A DNA stretch of 64,000 nt from Himantopus leucocephalus (Eukaryota > Chordata > Aves > Charadriiformes > Recurvirostridae): positions 600,315 through 664,314 of the forward strand of contig RSEF01000026.1 of the NCBI GenBank assembly GCA_003993805.1, given 5' to 3'. The position numbers and the translations under genes were made by a program. Under the pieces are notes generated by a model that saw only the letters and a list, made by a program, of their open reading frames with translations, searched no databases and was not told the DNA's origin. Shown in pieces: positions 38,800 through 51,018 of the stretch. The number at the start of each line of letters is the position of its first letter. Positions within the stretch are counted from its first letter, which is position 1.

Positions 38800-39256
38800 G
38801 CCAACCGTTCACTACCTGCTTGTGACACACACGCCCCCGGTTTCCCGCAGGGATCCCCGCCACGTTCCGCTGCTCGGCCCGCACCGCCCTCCGCCGGGCA
38901 GAGCGGGGACGGGACGCCTCGCCAGGCCCGCCCGCCTCACCCCTGCCTTAGCAGCGCGGCCTGCACAGCCACGGCAGTCACCTCACCCACCAGCGGCGCG
39001 GCGGGCGCTCAAGGGCCCTTTAAACCTCGCTGCTTCACAGCACGGCGGCTGCTGGCGGCGCCCACGGCCGCCCCGCCCGGCGGCACCGAGGGGCGGGCGG
39101 GAGGGAGGGAGGGAAGGAGGCGCTGGGCCGCGCCTGAGGGGACGCGCCGCCGCCGTTGCCGCCCCTCAGCGCCGTGCGCGCGCACGGCGCCGTCGGACGT
39201 CACCGCCCCGGCCCCGCCCCTCGGGCGGTGGCGGCGCCCAGCGCGCCTGCGCGGCC
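38800..39256 (+). promoter_or_regulatory. RABIF: RABIF CpG-island promoter
   Basis: CpG-dense DNA leading into the RABIF start, with no clear TATA box. A CRE-like GACGTCAC is at 39196-39203 and an NRF1-like GCGCCTGCGC at 39243-39252, immediately before the first ATG. Several GC boxes are present. The island continues through both exons to about 39,800. Confidence 0.65.
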
Positions 39257-39277
39257 ATGGCGGCGGCCTGCGCAGAG

Positions 39278-39442
39278 ATGGAGCCGGCGGCGGCGCCTCC
39301 TCCCTCTCCTCCTCCTCCCGCCGCCGCGCCGGGCTCGGCCGAGCTGGTGTGCGCGCAGGGCCGCAACCTGAAGGCGGTGCTGTGCCAGCGCTGCGGGTCG
39401 CGGGTGCTGCTGCCCGGCGCCGCCACCTTCGCCCGCCGTGAG
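39278..39442 (+). CDS. RABIF: RABIF exon 1, coding part
   Basis: Residues 1-55, ending FARRE at the donor gag|gtaccg, phase 0. It contains the first CxxC. Confidence 0.9.
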
Positions 39443-39789
39443 GTACCGGGGCGGGGGGTGGGGGGTGGGGAGGGAGCGGCGGGGGGCGGGCGGGAAGGGC
39501 GCCCCCTGCGGGCCGGGCGGTGACGCCGTGTCTCCCGCAGCTCCTCCTGCCCGCCATGAGGAAGAAGGCGGCGGCCGCAGCGGGCGGCGGCGGCGGCGGC
39601 GGGGACGTGGTGCGGGAGCACTGGCTGGTGCGCGACATGTTCTCCTTCGAGAACGTGGGCTTCACCCGCGACGTGGGCAACGTCAAGTTCCTGGTGTGCG
39701 CCGACTGCGAGGCGGGGCCCATCGGCTGGCACTGCCTCGACGACAAGGACAGCTTCTACGTGGCGCTGGAGCGCGTGGCCCATGAGTGA
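39278..39789 (+). CDS. RABIF: RABIF (MSS4), Rab-interacting factor, two exons
   Basis: Exons 39278-39442 and 39541-39789 give 137 residues; human is 123. MSS4 binds exocytic Rabs (Rab3, Rab8, Rab10 group) in their nucleotide-free form and acts as a weak exchange factor or holdase chaperone in the cytosol. Two zinc-binding CxxC pairs are intact: C36/C39 (VLCQRCGSR) and C108/C111 (LVCADCEAG). The conserved core REHWLV...FENVGFTRDVGNVKFLV and the end GPIGWHCLDDKDSFYVALERV are nearly human-like. Extra length comes from a Pro/Ala-rich stretch at 4-18 and an Ala-Gly run at 65-76. An in-frame ATG at 39257 would add seven residues (144 in all); I prefer 39278 because MEP matches the human start. It follows KLHL12 in the same orientation. 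Confidence 0.96.
39443..39540 (+). other. RABIF: RABIF intron, 98 bp
   Basis: A very short, G-rich intron with GT (39443) and a tctcccgcag acceptor ending at 39540. Its position between RR[E/Q] and the LxLPxM motif agrees with the human protein. Confidence 0.9.
39541..39789 (+). CDS. RABIF: RABIF exon 2, coding part
   Basis: Residues 56-137 and the TGA at 39787-39789. It contains the second CxxC and the conserved C-terminus. Confidence 0.94.
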   Translation, partial: LLLPAMRKKAAAAAGGGGGGGDVVREHWLVRDMFSFENVGFTRDVGNVKFLVCADCEAGPIGWHCLDDKDSFYVALERVAHE

Positions 39790-40625
39790 CACTGCGCTGG
39801 GGAGGGGGACATGGGTCCGGGCACCCGCTTGGGCAGCTGGGCTCGGCCACCGGGAACCCTGCCTGCCCTGCAGCCTGGCCGCCATGACAGTGACAGACTG
39901 AGCTGAGGCCCGGCGGACTGACTGCAGCTTGGCCACTCCACGGCCTTGCTGTGGCAGCCCACGGCCCGGCTACCTGACTGACCACAGCCCGGCTACCCCA
40001 CAGCTTGACAGACCTACAGCCCAGCTGGTCACCCCTCAGCCCAGATCCACGGACTGACCAGCACCAAGAAGCGCAGCACTGGCACAGCCAGCTCCTCGCC
40101 TGAACCCCCACGGGAAGGACGTTGGTGGCAGGAGGGTCCCCTGTGAAGTGCAGGGACAGCTCGCCATGACAGTTATACCAAACAGCTTCATCTGCCACTG
40201 TTGCTAGAAGCAGCGCCAGGCGTTCCTGGCTGCTCCCTGTCACTTCTTCCTTGTGCGGCTGTTGTTCTTCAAACGTGCTAAGATGTCTTTCAGGCTGATC
40301 AGTTTGTGACAGCCATGTAAATGTGGGTGCTGGCACAAGGGCAAGGGGAGGACAGGACTGCTGCATTGAATCATTGTGGTGGCTTAAATTGTCTGAACTA
40401 CAGCCAAAGCAGTTATAGGGTTTAAGACTGTATCTTCTGTTGATTTTCAGAAGAAATGTTCCCTGCCCCAAACCCTAACATTTTGGTTCTCTAAAACCTC
40501 ATCCTACTTGACAACTGTAACCTGTAAGAGTATATGGCACCTGAAGTGTGTGTAAGGCATTTTAATTAACACTGTATGCAGTTTTATTAACTGAGTACTT
40601 GGAAATAAAATAAGATACAGGTAGA
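39790..40625 (+). other. RABIF: RABIF 3' UTR
   Basis: After the stop, a first canonical AATAAA is at 40604-40609 and a second at 41091-41096. Either could end the transcript. The first 250 bp contain loose repeats of 'gactgaccacagcccggct' type. Confidence 0.55.
40604..40609 (+). terminator. RABIF: Probable RABIF polyadenylation signal
   Basis: AATAAA in an A-rich context about 815 bp after the stop. An alternative is at 41091-41096. Confidence 0.5.
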
Positions 40626-43600
40626 GTTTGTAGACAGCCTAGGCTGATAGAATGGCAAGTAAAGAAAATGTGCAAGATCATAGTATTTCTAGGCAGCAAG
40701 AATGAAGAGATTCCAATCTGAAAAAGGATTTGAATCATTGGACAAGTGGTGTCCAGTGAACGTGTGTCTCAGTGCTGCAGAATGTGTGTGTATTAAACAG
40801 AGAAGTCGGGAAGGAATTTCTCTTCTGTAAACGCAGCTGGTAGGAGCAATGCTGGGTTATTGTGTCCAGTTTTGGTCTCTGCCTTTTAAAAGATGGGCAC
40901 AAAGCTGACTGAAAACTGAAGGAGGCTGCAGCAGCAATGGTTCTCACTGTATTTATTTTTTGGTGATTGTGGTCCAGTTTGCATTCTCTGTTTGCGAACT
41001 CCTGTATGAATAATACAGCAGCTTTACAGTGATCATCTTGGGTCACAGAGGGCATGCCTTACTGCAGGAGGTGTGTCAGTGTGCTACGCTAATAAACACT
41101 TTTGGTACCAACACTGCTGTAAAGGCACAACTGTCATTGCGCTGGGCTGATGAAGTTGTATTTGCCACCAAAATCAAGACTGGTTGTACTTAAAGATTAG
41201 CAATGTTGCTGCCACAAGGCTGTGGAAGAGACCTTTTCCTCGCTCCTCTACTAAAACAGTTTTGCTGGCAGGAGCCTGTAAGGCAGGCACAGCCTCAGGG
41301 CGATTTTCCAGAAAGGCATCCTGACAGCAAATGAGGGAGGAACAACTCCTTTCTTCTTCCAGTGCTTGAGCACCTGCACTTTTAAGATTTGGAGACTCTG
41401 CCCTAATGTAGAACAACCAAGACGTTGGTTGCTCTGGGGCTGCTCTATCAGAAACCTCTGCTATGGGCAGTCAAGATTTATTAATAGGAGGGTGAGAGGC
41501 ATAACTCCGTAGTCTGGTGATTCAGGCTCTTGTTTGGGTAGGAGGTGGCTCTTGTGCTATGTCTTTGTTGAATGTGTCAGGTGCACTTTTGACATGAAAA
41601 ATTCCTTCCTCCTGCCCTTCTTGTTTAGCCCGAAGCCCAGTGACTGAACAGGTTCATCTCCTGTCCTAGAAGGACAGGAGAACTTCATTTGGGTTCTGCA
41701 CAGGCACAATGAAATAGTGGGATCACGTCACTTTAATTTTACACTTTCACTTAGATTGCTATCTGTTAGGGAATGTGGTTTGACCTGTAATACCTAGATT
41801 GTAGTTCGTCTTACCAAAATATATAATGTACTGCACAATAGTTTCATTTTGAAGACACCACTGTGCAGAATGGGCTTGTGGATATCAGCTTGATTAATGC
41901 TGAGTTAAATGACACTTCTCAAAAAAAAAAATGGTACATGTGGATTCCTGATACTGGGGAGTATTCAGTGGGTGGCACTGGGACAGAGCTGAGGTGGTGG
42001 CGGCAGCAGCTTTTCCCAGTGAGCAGAATGCTTCCTGTAGAGATGGGAGATGTGGGGTCAAAGGTGGCCTTCACATCAGCACTGCAGCAATTTGAATCCG
42101 CTTCAGTGTGGTGTTGCTCAGTGCTGGTGAGTAATGAAAGCTCCTCCTGCCCTTCAGCCTGAGAGGAGAGATGTGCTGAATGGCTACAGCCTCCACAGGA
42201 TCCAGGTTTGGTTCCCGCTGACTCTTAAATATGAAGTAGGATCCCACTAATTGTGGAAATGCTAAGTCTGTTAGGAATTCATGAGAGGAAACTTTTGTAC
42301 CATAAGATCTTGGGATCTTTCAACCTCAGGTAGGATCGTGGCTTCCTGCAGCTTGGAGAAGCTGTGAGATACACCCTTGAAGTCCAAGTAGCACAGGCAG
42401 GGACGTGGTGCTGGTGAAGGTACAGCTGTGCAATAGAGCAGTTTGACTCTTGATGTCCAGGAGCCATCACCTGGGCTAACTCTGGGGTGAGAGCGTATCC
42501 TGAGAGCTGAAGTGAGAATGAAGGGTAGAAGAAGAAAAAAAAGAAAAATGGTGAAGAGGGAAAAGGGAGCATCACTTTGTGGAATTTGAGCCCAGGCAGT
42601 CCCACTGTGATGTTAACTGAGCTTTAGAGGAAGAATGTCTGCAGTCAGCAAGCCTCACCTCAGAGGAAAGGTCTGCTGCGTTTATGCAACAGGCAGCAAC
42701 ATCAGATTTGGGAACATCCAATGAAGCACTGAACAGTTTTTGTGTTAATGACAGCTAATAAAATTTTGGATATTCTCACAAATAAACATAATCTATTCAC
42801 TGCTTTGTATCTAGCATGTTGAAAAATTGTTTTCCAGTTGCCTGCAGGAAATTGTAGGAAAAGGATAGACAAGGGCCAACCTTCAGGGATGGGAAGAGCT
42901 TCATAAGACCTGTCAACGTGCATCTTGCAGCCCATCTTTCTTTATTATCAACAACAAGACAGACCAGGAACCCGTATTTCCACATGCAGGTCGCTTTTAA
43001 ATTAATTTGAAAATTGATTCTGCTGCATAAATAGCTGCATAGACTTTACTCCTAAGACCCATTCTGTGTTAAGCTGTAGCACTGCCAAGAGAGGGAACAC
43101 TAATGAACCTGCACCCCTTGTGCCGGCCGATCCTGCCAGTGAGGTGGGCGAGGACTATGCACGGCAGGACACAAAACCTCAGCGCTGCTTTTGGGTGGGG
43201 ACAAATAATAACAATTTTGTCTAATTGCTTTCCAATCTGGATTTAAGGTGTGGCTGTTTGTACTGGTTAGGTGTTTATATACCATAAATATAAATATATC
43301 TAGGATGGGTAAAAATGGATCTTGCTCCATGCTGACTAAGGTATTGAGACGGGTTCACAGCCCCAAAACCGTGGTCTGGGCTTAGGCTCACATTGACACC
43401 CTGTAGCTTCGGCTCTCTGCTCCCTTTCCCACCCAAACCTCTCTTTCAAGGCAGCTGCTGAACCCTTTGCTGAGACCGTTCTGTTTGCTAATTTGGTGTA
43501 AAGCTACCCATTTCTTTTCTCGAGCTGCTGGGTTGAAACATGGGAGTTTGAGCTCTGCAGATGCTCGGGAGGCAATGGCAGGGTGCAGGTCTTCTCATTT

Positions 43601-44480
43601 TTGGCAGCAGGAGGCTGTGACATCAGCTGAGCTGTCTTGGGTAACTGCCACAAGCCATCCCTTGCTAAGAGGTCACATTCACACTCTTCCTTCCCTAAAT
43701 TATCTGCATTTCAGTGAAATAGGTAAGTGGTGCTTGGAGCAGGGATTCAAGACTCCCTCTTTCCCCAACTCTGCAAGTCAGCAAAAAGCTCTTGGTTTCT
43801 GGGCCTGACAACACCCATGGTCTCTCTGCGTAACTGCTCATCTCTTAACAGAAAAAATCTTTGGCAGAGCAATTATGACAATATGGACTTTGAAGTAATA
43901 GCTTGGAGAAGGACTTTGCTGTTTGCCTCCCTGCTGTGTTGTAGAGCTCTGCCGTTCAGCTAGTCGTCATGTAGGCAGCCAGGAGGGCTTGAGGTCGGAT
44001 CTCTGCAGTACCTGCAGCTCAGTGTCTGCGGAACCCACTGCCACCACGTATGGAGACGAGGAGCTCAACAAAGTTCAGAAAAGGGCTGTGGGTTGATACA
44101 AATAAGGCCAGTTCTGCTAGGAGAGGTACTTTTGGCATTACATCTAGATATCTTGTCTTGATTATTTCCCTAAACCAGCACTACAGAGCAGAACTATTAC
44201 ACTGTGTGAACAGATACTGCCATATCAGCACGGGCAGTTTCTACAATGTGTGGGTGTTTGGGAGAAGAGGGATATCTGAAATATGTCATGAATATTCTCT
44301 GAAGGTCATTTTACGTGCCTGACATTACACTCCCTGGCAGGAACAAGAAAAGTAGGAGGAAAGGAAACAATAGAGAGGAAATAGCTTCGGGGTCATCCAA
44401 CAAATATTGCAGGGAAATGCTTCCCTGCCTCCTGCAAAGCCAGGTTAATAAAGGCCAAACCCTAGAATCAAAGGAACACT
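40626..44480. other. Intergenic, nothing firm
   Basis: No gene recognised. It includes the alternative downstream AATAAA of RABIF (41091-41096). In human KDM5B lies on this side of RABIF, but no JmjN, ARID or PHD exon was seen. Confidence 0.4.
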
Positions 44481-44522
44481 AAACCACCAAGTATTTTGCC
44501 AAAAACCACCAAGTATTTTGCA
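44481..44522. repeat. 22-bp tandem duplication
   Basis: The segment 'aaaccaccaagtattttgc' occurs at 44481 and again 22 bp later at 44503, perfect but for the last base. Confidence 0.9.
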
Positions 44523-47214
44523 GCTGCTGGGGGACATGGAAAGAAACCACAGCAGATGAGTGGAACTTGCCATAAAAATGGAAAGAGAAAATGAGGGCTT
44601 TGATAAAAGCCAGCTTTATGTTCCTTTTAACCAATAATTTCTGTTACGCATTTCAGCATAAATAGTTTTGTGCTGAGTTGCGAGTCACCCAGGTTCTTAC
44701 AAGTGCAGCTGGATTTTTTTTGTGTTGGTGGGGGTAGAGAAGAGGCAGATGGGAGCCCAGCAATCCGGGTGAGAGGTATTGAACCGTGGGGCTGCACCCC
44801 CCGGTGAGCGAGAGAAGCCAAGGCTGTCTTCGCAGGAGTGTGCTTCAGAGGAAGTGCACTGGCATCTGAAAATTATCTGACCACGCACAGAGGAAAAATC
44901 AAGTGCTTTGCTCCCTAAATGCAGTCACCGAGTGCACGGAGGGCACTCTTCCTGAGTGAGCAGGTTCCTGGGTCACTGAGATAACACTTCCATCTCCTGA
45001 GAGGGGGAAGCAGGCTCTGGAAAAATTGTTTCTTGCGTCTTTCGCAAAACTTAATGCAAAATGGCATAGTCCAACCCAGGGGTTGCTTGAGTTCAGCTTT
45101 TTAAGTACTGCATGTCTGAATCTGAGAGCTACACAGGTGGTAACAGCTTGATATATCCCTTGATCATCACATGGTCACTTCCTAGGGGCTTCAGTTTTGT
45201 CTTCGGTTAAAATACGAAGTGTTCAGCTGCAGCTTCTGCATGGAGAAATTCACAGTTACCCTTCCCTCCTTGGCACCGTTCTATCAGGTGTGTAGGCTGG
45301 GGCAGGAGGGGAGCAGCCCAAGGCAGGCTCTAATCTCCTAAACGCAGTTGGGCCTGAAAGTGGGGCATGTTCCGCCCGGAGCAGCTGCTGTTCTGCCGCC
45401 AGAGGAGGCCAAAGCAAAAGAGCCAGAGCTGTGTTTTTTCCAGCAGCCTGCCTTCCTGGCGGGTGTTAGTCTGGCAGCACAGGTCAGAACTGCAGGCAAA
45501 GTCTGTCCTTGAAACGTCTTTCAGGGCAATTTGCGGCGTCGATAGGAGCCACATGTCCCTGGGGTGAGAAGCTGCGTGAGGAGAGTGCCCTGCATGGGTG
45601 TGTTTATCCACGCTTGTCCTCGCTGGGGAAGCAGCAGGGAGTGTGTGTATGCTCAGCAGTGCTTCTGCTCTCCCTTTCATCTTCCTTCTCTTCCAGGAGT
45701 CTCTGCATTCCCCCGGAGGAAGGGAGACAGTTGCTAGCCTTAATGGCTGTGCGTGCAGAGGCAGAGTGCTCTCGTCTGAGTGCTGCCAGGAGTCGCCCTT
45801 TGCCATTGTTCAAACCCAGCTGGAAGAGATGCCCTGAGAGCAAGGGAAAATAAGCAAAGCCATGTCAGCACAGGTATCCTTCCCTTCCTCGAGCAGCTGG
45901 CTCTGCACGCTGCCTGGAACGCTGTTAACAGCGTGCTCTTTCCGTGGCAAACATCCAGACCGCAGCTTATTGCAGAATCCCTGGTTAATTTGGAATCTCT
46001 GGCAATGGAGCATGAGGACGTGGCTCTGAGAACTTGCCGCCTTGTGCTCTCCTGGGGATGGAGCAGTCTGTGACTCCTGTTCTCTAGAACAGGCAGAAGG
46101 ACTCGGTTCTCTCTGTCAAACTGGGGCAGGTCCAAGGGGCTAGCACCGAAAAGGGTAGGAGGAAAGAAGTGCCGGGACTCAGCAAATGCAGGACCCAACT
46201 CCTGAAAAGAAAAGATGCTTGGGAAGGGCATAGCTTCAGAGTCTGGTGGGAGGAACCTCCCTTGATAAGGAGTAACCAGGAGTGAGTGATGTATCTGTGG
46301 CTACCAGCAGCAATTTGGAGGCTCAATGCCCTCGGCAGCTCAATCCCGGCTGCAGCCACAGGTACCCCTGTTTGGCTCTGGTGCTGATGTCCACAAGGAC
46401 CCCACGATGCCAGCACCACTCACGGGGGTCCGGTTCCATCCCTTCCCTCCAGGGCCTGGCTGGGATTTGGGGATTCCTGTTGGAAATAGAAATGCTAGCA
46501 CCGAGAGGCAATGTCTGTGTGCAGCTGGCCTGTACCTGAGACCCAGTTCCTGATTTTGGGAGAGGTGAAGCCACAGCACCCAGTGCTGCACATACTCCGA
46601 GCTGCACAGCATAAAGTGCAGCTTCTGTCTACTGGGACCCTCTCACTCCACGTCTTGGAATCCCCTGCGTTTCTGACCAGATTTATAGTGCTGCTGATAC
46701 AGCTAAACTGATATTTAATTGGTGTTGACGCAGATATTGGTGAAGAAAGGTTGTTGCCATGTGCAGTTGCACCATAAGGCCAGTGCAGTGCTAAACTGGG
46801 TGCACTGGTTGCAGTGGGGGTCCTGCTGTGCACCTGCAAAGCCATTCTGCCCTGTATATGCACCCCGTGGCAGGTTACTGTACCGCCTGGAGCTCTCTGT
46901 CCGGGTCAGTACATACAGTGCATTTAGCTCTTCAAAGGTGATGGGGAAATCAATGCTCAGCTCTGTCCTGATACTGCTCTGCAATCGGTCAGTGTCACCA
47001 CGAGTTCACTGGGGATCTCAAAACTGAGGCAGTGCACAGAGGAGTTTATGTTCCTACTGGCTTATTGGTCAACAATCCATTGGATTCTCTTTAAAACTAC
47101 CCTGTATGCACTTAAGACGGCAAGAACCAACTCAGATCTGTGACACTTCACCCAATCCATGCTGCCTGACCATCACAGATGGATACAGCCTTGCCAGTGG
47201 CGTCTCTGGACTAT
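44523..47214. other. Intergenic, nothing recognised
   Basis: No gene, RNA or clear element. Overlapping open frames near 45,300-46,900 on both strands show no family resemblance. Confidence 0.4.
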
Positions 47215-47781
47215 GGATGTGTTGTGGTTTAACCTCTGCTGGCAATGAAGCACCACTTGCTCACTCCCCCCCAGTGGGATTGCAGGGAGAATCAGAAGGG
47301 TAAAAGTGAGGAAAACTCATGGGTTGAGGTAAAGACAGTTGAATAATTAAAAAGAAATTTTTTAAAAAATAAGAAAAAAACAACAACAACGAGAGAGGAA
47401 AATAAAACCCTAGAAAAACAAGCAATGCAAAAGAAAGCAATTCCCACCCACCAACTGACTGATGCCCAGCCAGTCCCCAGGCAAGGGCAGCCCCTGCCAT
47501 CCTTCACCCCCCAGCTTTTATTGCTGAGTATGGCATCGTATGGTCTGGAATATCCCTTTGGTCCCAGCCGTGTCCCCTCCCAACTTCTTGTGCACCCCCA
47601 GCCCTCGCTGGGGGGATGGTGTGAAGAGCAGAAAAGGCCTTGATGCTGTGTAAGCGCTGCCCAGCAATAGCAAAAACATCCCCGTGTTATCAACGCTGTT
47701 TTCAACGCACATCCAAAACAGCCCCATACAAGCTACTACAAGGAAATGTAACTCTGTCCCAGCAAAAACCAGTACAGGATG
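47215..47781 (-). mobile_element. Solo LTR of an avian endogenous retrovirus (ERVL-like)
   Basis: On the plus strand it runs from TGTTGTGGTTTAACC (47220) to AAACCAGTACA (47776), 557 bp with TG...CA ends. It is flanked by a perfect 5-bp duplication GGATG at 47215-47219 and 47777-47781. It is the antisense of the common avian LTR type whose sense strand starts TGTnCTGGTTT and includes conserved segments such as 'ctggaatatccctttggtcc' and 'cccctcccaacttcttgtgc' seen here in antisense. The 5-bp duplication fits an ERVL-type element. No internal coding remains. A-rich unstable stretches lie at 47350-47400. Confidence 0.88.
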
Positions 47782-50582
47782 TGAACTGTTTGCCACATTT
47801 GCTAACTGCACCGTCAGCTGACCAGTTTCTTGGTCAAAAGGACCACACAGCAAAGAATCAGTACAGATAGGAATGTCCGAACGCTGGAAATATGAGTAAG
47901 TTGGTAGGCAGTGCTACTGCTTGACCAGGGGAAGAAGGTTAACTTCCAAGTGCGAGAGATCTGGTCAAATGGGTAATTTTAGTTACCCGCACAAAAAGAG
48001 GCCGATTATTGTAGCAGGGCAGGACAAGGTATATTTTCAGTATCTCAACCAAAAGTTAGTGGTGGAGAACACAACAAAAATTATAGACTAGAGTCAGTTT
48101 ACTCCCAGGTAATGAACAGAACCTGGGCCGAGAAGTTTAACCAATATAGCCAATCCAGTTACCAAAATCTGCCATATTTTGAGGCAGAGGGGTACCAACC
48201 AGCGCGGCAACACAAAACTCTCAATACAGACATGGCACTGCAAATAGGTGAGTAATTCAGAAGGCCTTTTAATTGTAAAATAAATTAAAAATAAGTGGGC
48301 TTGATGGAGAAGCTGTTTCAGCTTTGACAAACGTCTGATGGAGGTTTGTTACCGCAGACCAGCAGGGAAGCGGCCAGGGAAGGAGTTCTGTGGGAAAGCC
48401 AGGGCTGAAGTAGCATTTGAGACACAGGGAATGGAAGCAGCCCCAGCAACGTGGACTTGCAGAGAACAACAACAAAAAAAACAGGCAGGTAGCCAAGTCC
48501 ATGCTTGCAGGAGCGGGATTAACACAGTTGGAAGAGCAAATAATGTAAGATTTAAAAACAGGGAATGTATTTAAGGCCATTAAAAACAGGATCTTATTTA
48601 AGGATTACCTACAAGAAGCCACGCTAATAGCACATTAAGGTTACAAAGTCAAATGATCAGGGTAGAGAACGCTGATATTAAACTTGCTGATGAAATGTTA
48701 ATCCTGTGTACATATATTCTGCTGCAATTCTGCTGACTATCACATAGGACATCGCACAAAACAAAAGGAGAGCCCAGCCCTTTGGGGTTCCAATCTGGCA
48801 ACTCAAGCACATCCTTCCACTTATTTTGACACTCCCTGCAGGGGGAGGACCAGGTATAAACAGGGCATAATCATATAATTAGAGATACACTTATTGCACA
48901 TGTTCAGTGCTCAGGAGAGGAACAATTCGTTCCCTTGTAGGAACTACTCTAGCTCTGTCTTCTGCACTCATCATTCCCATATCTAAGGATTTCCAACCCA
49001 TCTGGAACGGGGAGTGTTTAGGTCAGAAATTAATTCAGCCCGGTCTAGTTGGACAGTTTTCAGCTTGAAATGAAAGATTTCTTGGCACCCAGCAAACATT
49101 CCCAAAACCCTCATGGAGAATCCATGTCCTCCCATGGAAGTTTGGCCTGAGATCAGTGAATTAAGCATTTCCACCTGCTGTGCATTCTCCCCAAATTGTT
49201 CCTCCGTTTGCTGCGTGCAGCACTTGAGATAAAATGTACAGGTATGCATGATGGGATAAACATCTTGCACTGCAATCAAAGCCTAGCGATTTGCACTGGT
49301 TTGTCACAAGATCTGCAGCGTCCCACTCAGACCTGTGCGTCGCAGGTAGCCGGGTGCACCTCCACTTGCACAACCAGTTCCTTGGCAGGGCCCTACCCCC
49401 ACCGGCCTGACGGCAGAGCTGTGTTTGCCTCCCTTTCCGGGCAGGGCTTGTTGATATTCAACTTGCCGAGGAAATGGAAATCTGCTGTGTACACAGCTTC
49501 TGCCACAGGGTGACCCTTCTGTACGCTGGACATGGGGGCATCCCCAGGTCTGCAGAGAGCGCTGCGATGGTTTCCGATTTTAAACCGGTCTAGTGAAACA
49601 GAATGTTCCATTCTGGTTGTCTTCTATTGATTTGCACAATCCATTTAGTTCACATCAATGCATTTAGGCAGAAAAGGACACAGTGCTCCCTGCTCGTGCA
49701 GCTGCGGTCTACTGACATGCAGTCCATAAGTGACATCCAGACCTGAATGGCCAGATGAGCTAGTTTAGGCAGTACATGACCGCAGCCAGTGCTAAACCAA
49801 CTGAAAATCTCATCACATGGCACAGGAAAGCACTGATTTCCCTCTTTCTTGCTAGCTAGACTTTATACATCAGTTTTTCTTACCTGCCATTCCCTTCCCA
49901 GTCGACAGAGAAAAAAAAAACAACAACAAAATCCCTGTTTCTCTTTCCCTTCCACCTCTCCAAAAGGCTAATGAAGGTACTGCTTTACTTGGTATCAAGA
50001 ACCTTGTCCCTCGCCAGCCTCTGCGGAGCTGAGAGTGTATTTTGCAACAGCCAAAGGTCAGGGCTGTGCAATAGGAGGCCCTATAAAACTCCATAGCAAG
50101 CTGCCCTGGGCAGGGTGTCAGCCCTGTCTTCTAGAGAAGGATTAGACCAGATCAGATGATCCCAAGTGAACTGCACCCAGTGTTGCAAAGGAAGATCAAA
50201 ACAAAACCAAAATACATGAAGAACTCTGTCAAGGCAATTTGGGAGGAATTCCTTGCCAAGACTGAAAAATACTTGTTCTGTAGCAATACAAGACCCCAAA
50301 TCCAGAAGGGCTCTCTGTGTTACCTTCACAGACCCTGGCCAGGCATTCAGCTGCCTGTGGGGAATGAGGCAGGATAAAACAGACGAGCAAAAACTGTAGC
50401 CAGATCATAGTTTGGGGTGAGGAAACACAGGCCAGTGGTTCGGGAATTCTCTGAGACAGGAATCTCTGTGGGAAGAATATCCTGGGGTAGTGATGCTGTT
50501 ACACTGAAGCCCTCTTCTACATTCTTCCTAAAGCATTTCCTGTGGGTCACCATGAGAGAAGTAATACTGCGCTCAGAAGGCA
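47782..50582. other. Intergenic, nothing recognised
   Basis: No gene or clear element. Short A-rich runs occur near 48470 and 49910. Confidence 0.4.
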
Positions 50583-51003
50583 TATAGAATCATAGAATTG
50601 TCTAGGTTGGAAGGGACCTTTAAGACCATCAAGTCCAACCATTAACCTAACACTGCCAAATCCACCACTAAACCATGTCCCCCAGCACCATGTCTACCCG
50701 TCTTTTAAATACCTCCCACGACGGTCATTCAACCACTTCCCTGAGCAGCCTGCTCCAATGCTTGACAACCATTTTGGTGAAGAAATGTTTGCTAATATCC
50801 AATCTAAACCTCCCCTAGTGCAATTCAGGCTGTTCCCTCTAGTCCTATTGCCTGTTACTTGGGAGAAGAGGCCAACTCCCACCTCGCTACAACCTCCCTT
50901 CAGGTAGTTGTAGAGAGTGATAAGGTCTCCCCTCAGCCTCTTTTTCTCCAGGCTAAACAACCACAGTTCCCTCAGCTGCTTCTTCATTGCCCTTCTTTGG
51001 ATG
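50583..51003 (-). mobile_element. CR1 LINE 3' segment forming the tail of a 5S-CR1 chimera
   Basis: The low-coordinate end has 'atagaatcatagaattgtct' and 'aagtccaaccattaacc', the CR1 3' end in antisense. The minus strand codes the last part of CR1 ORF2 ('[20 protein letters not shown]'). At about 51003 the CR1 match stops inside the ORF ('cttctttggatg'), and 15 bases later a 5S rRNA copy begins in the same orientation. It looks younger than the other CR1 pieces here. Confidence 0.92.
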
Positions 51004-51018
51004 TACAAAAAACTACTA

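Noticed and set aside
39009..40471. Long minus-strand open frames over RABIF
   Set aside because: Antisense shadows of RABIF exons and of the CpG island; composition only.
45330..46870. Cluster of overlapping 90-160 residue open frames on both strands
   Set aside because: No family resemblance, no splice-site pattern, and equal openness of opposite strands; composition effect.
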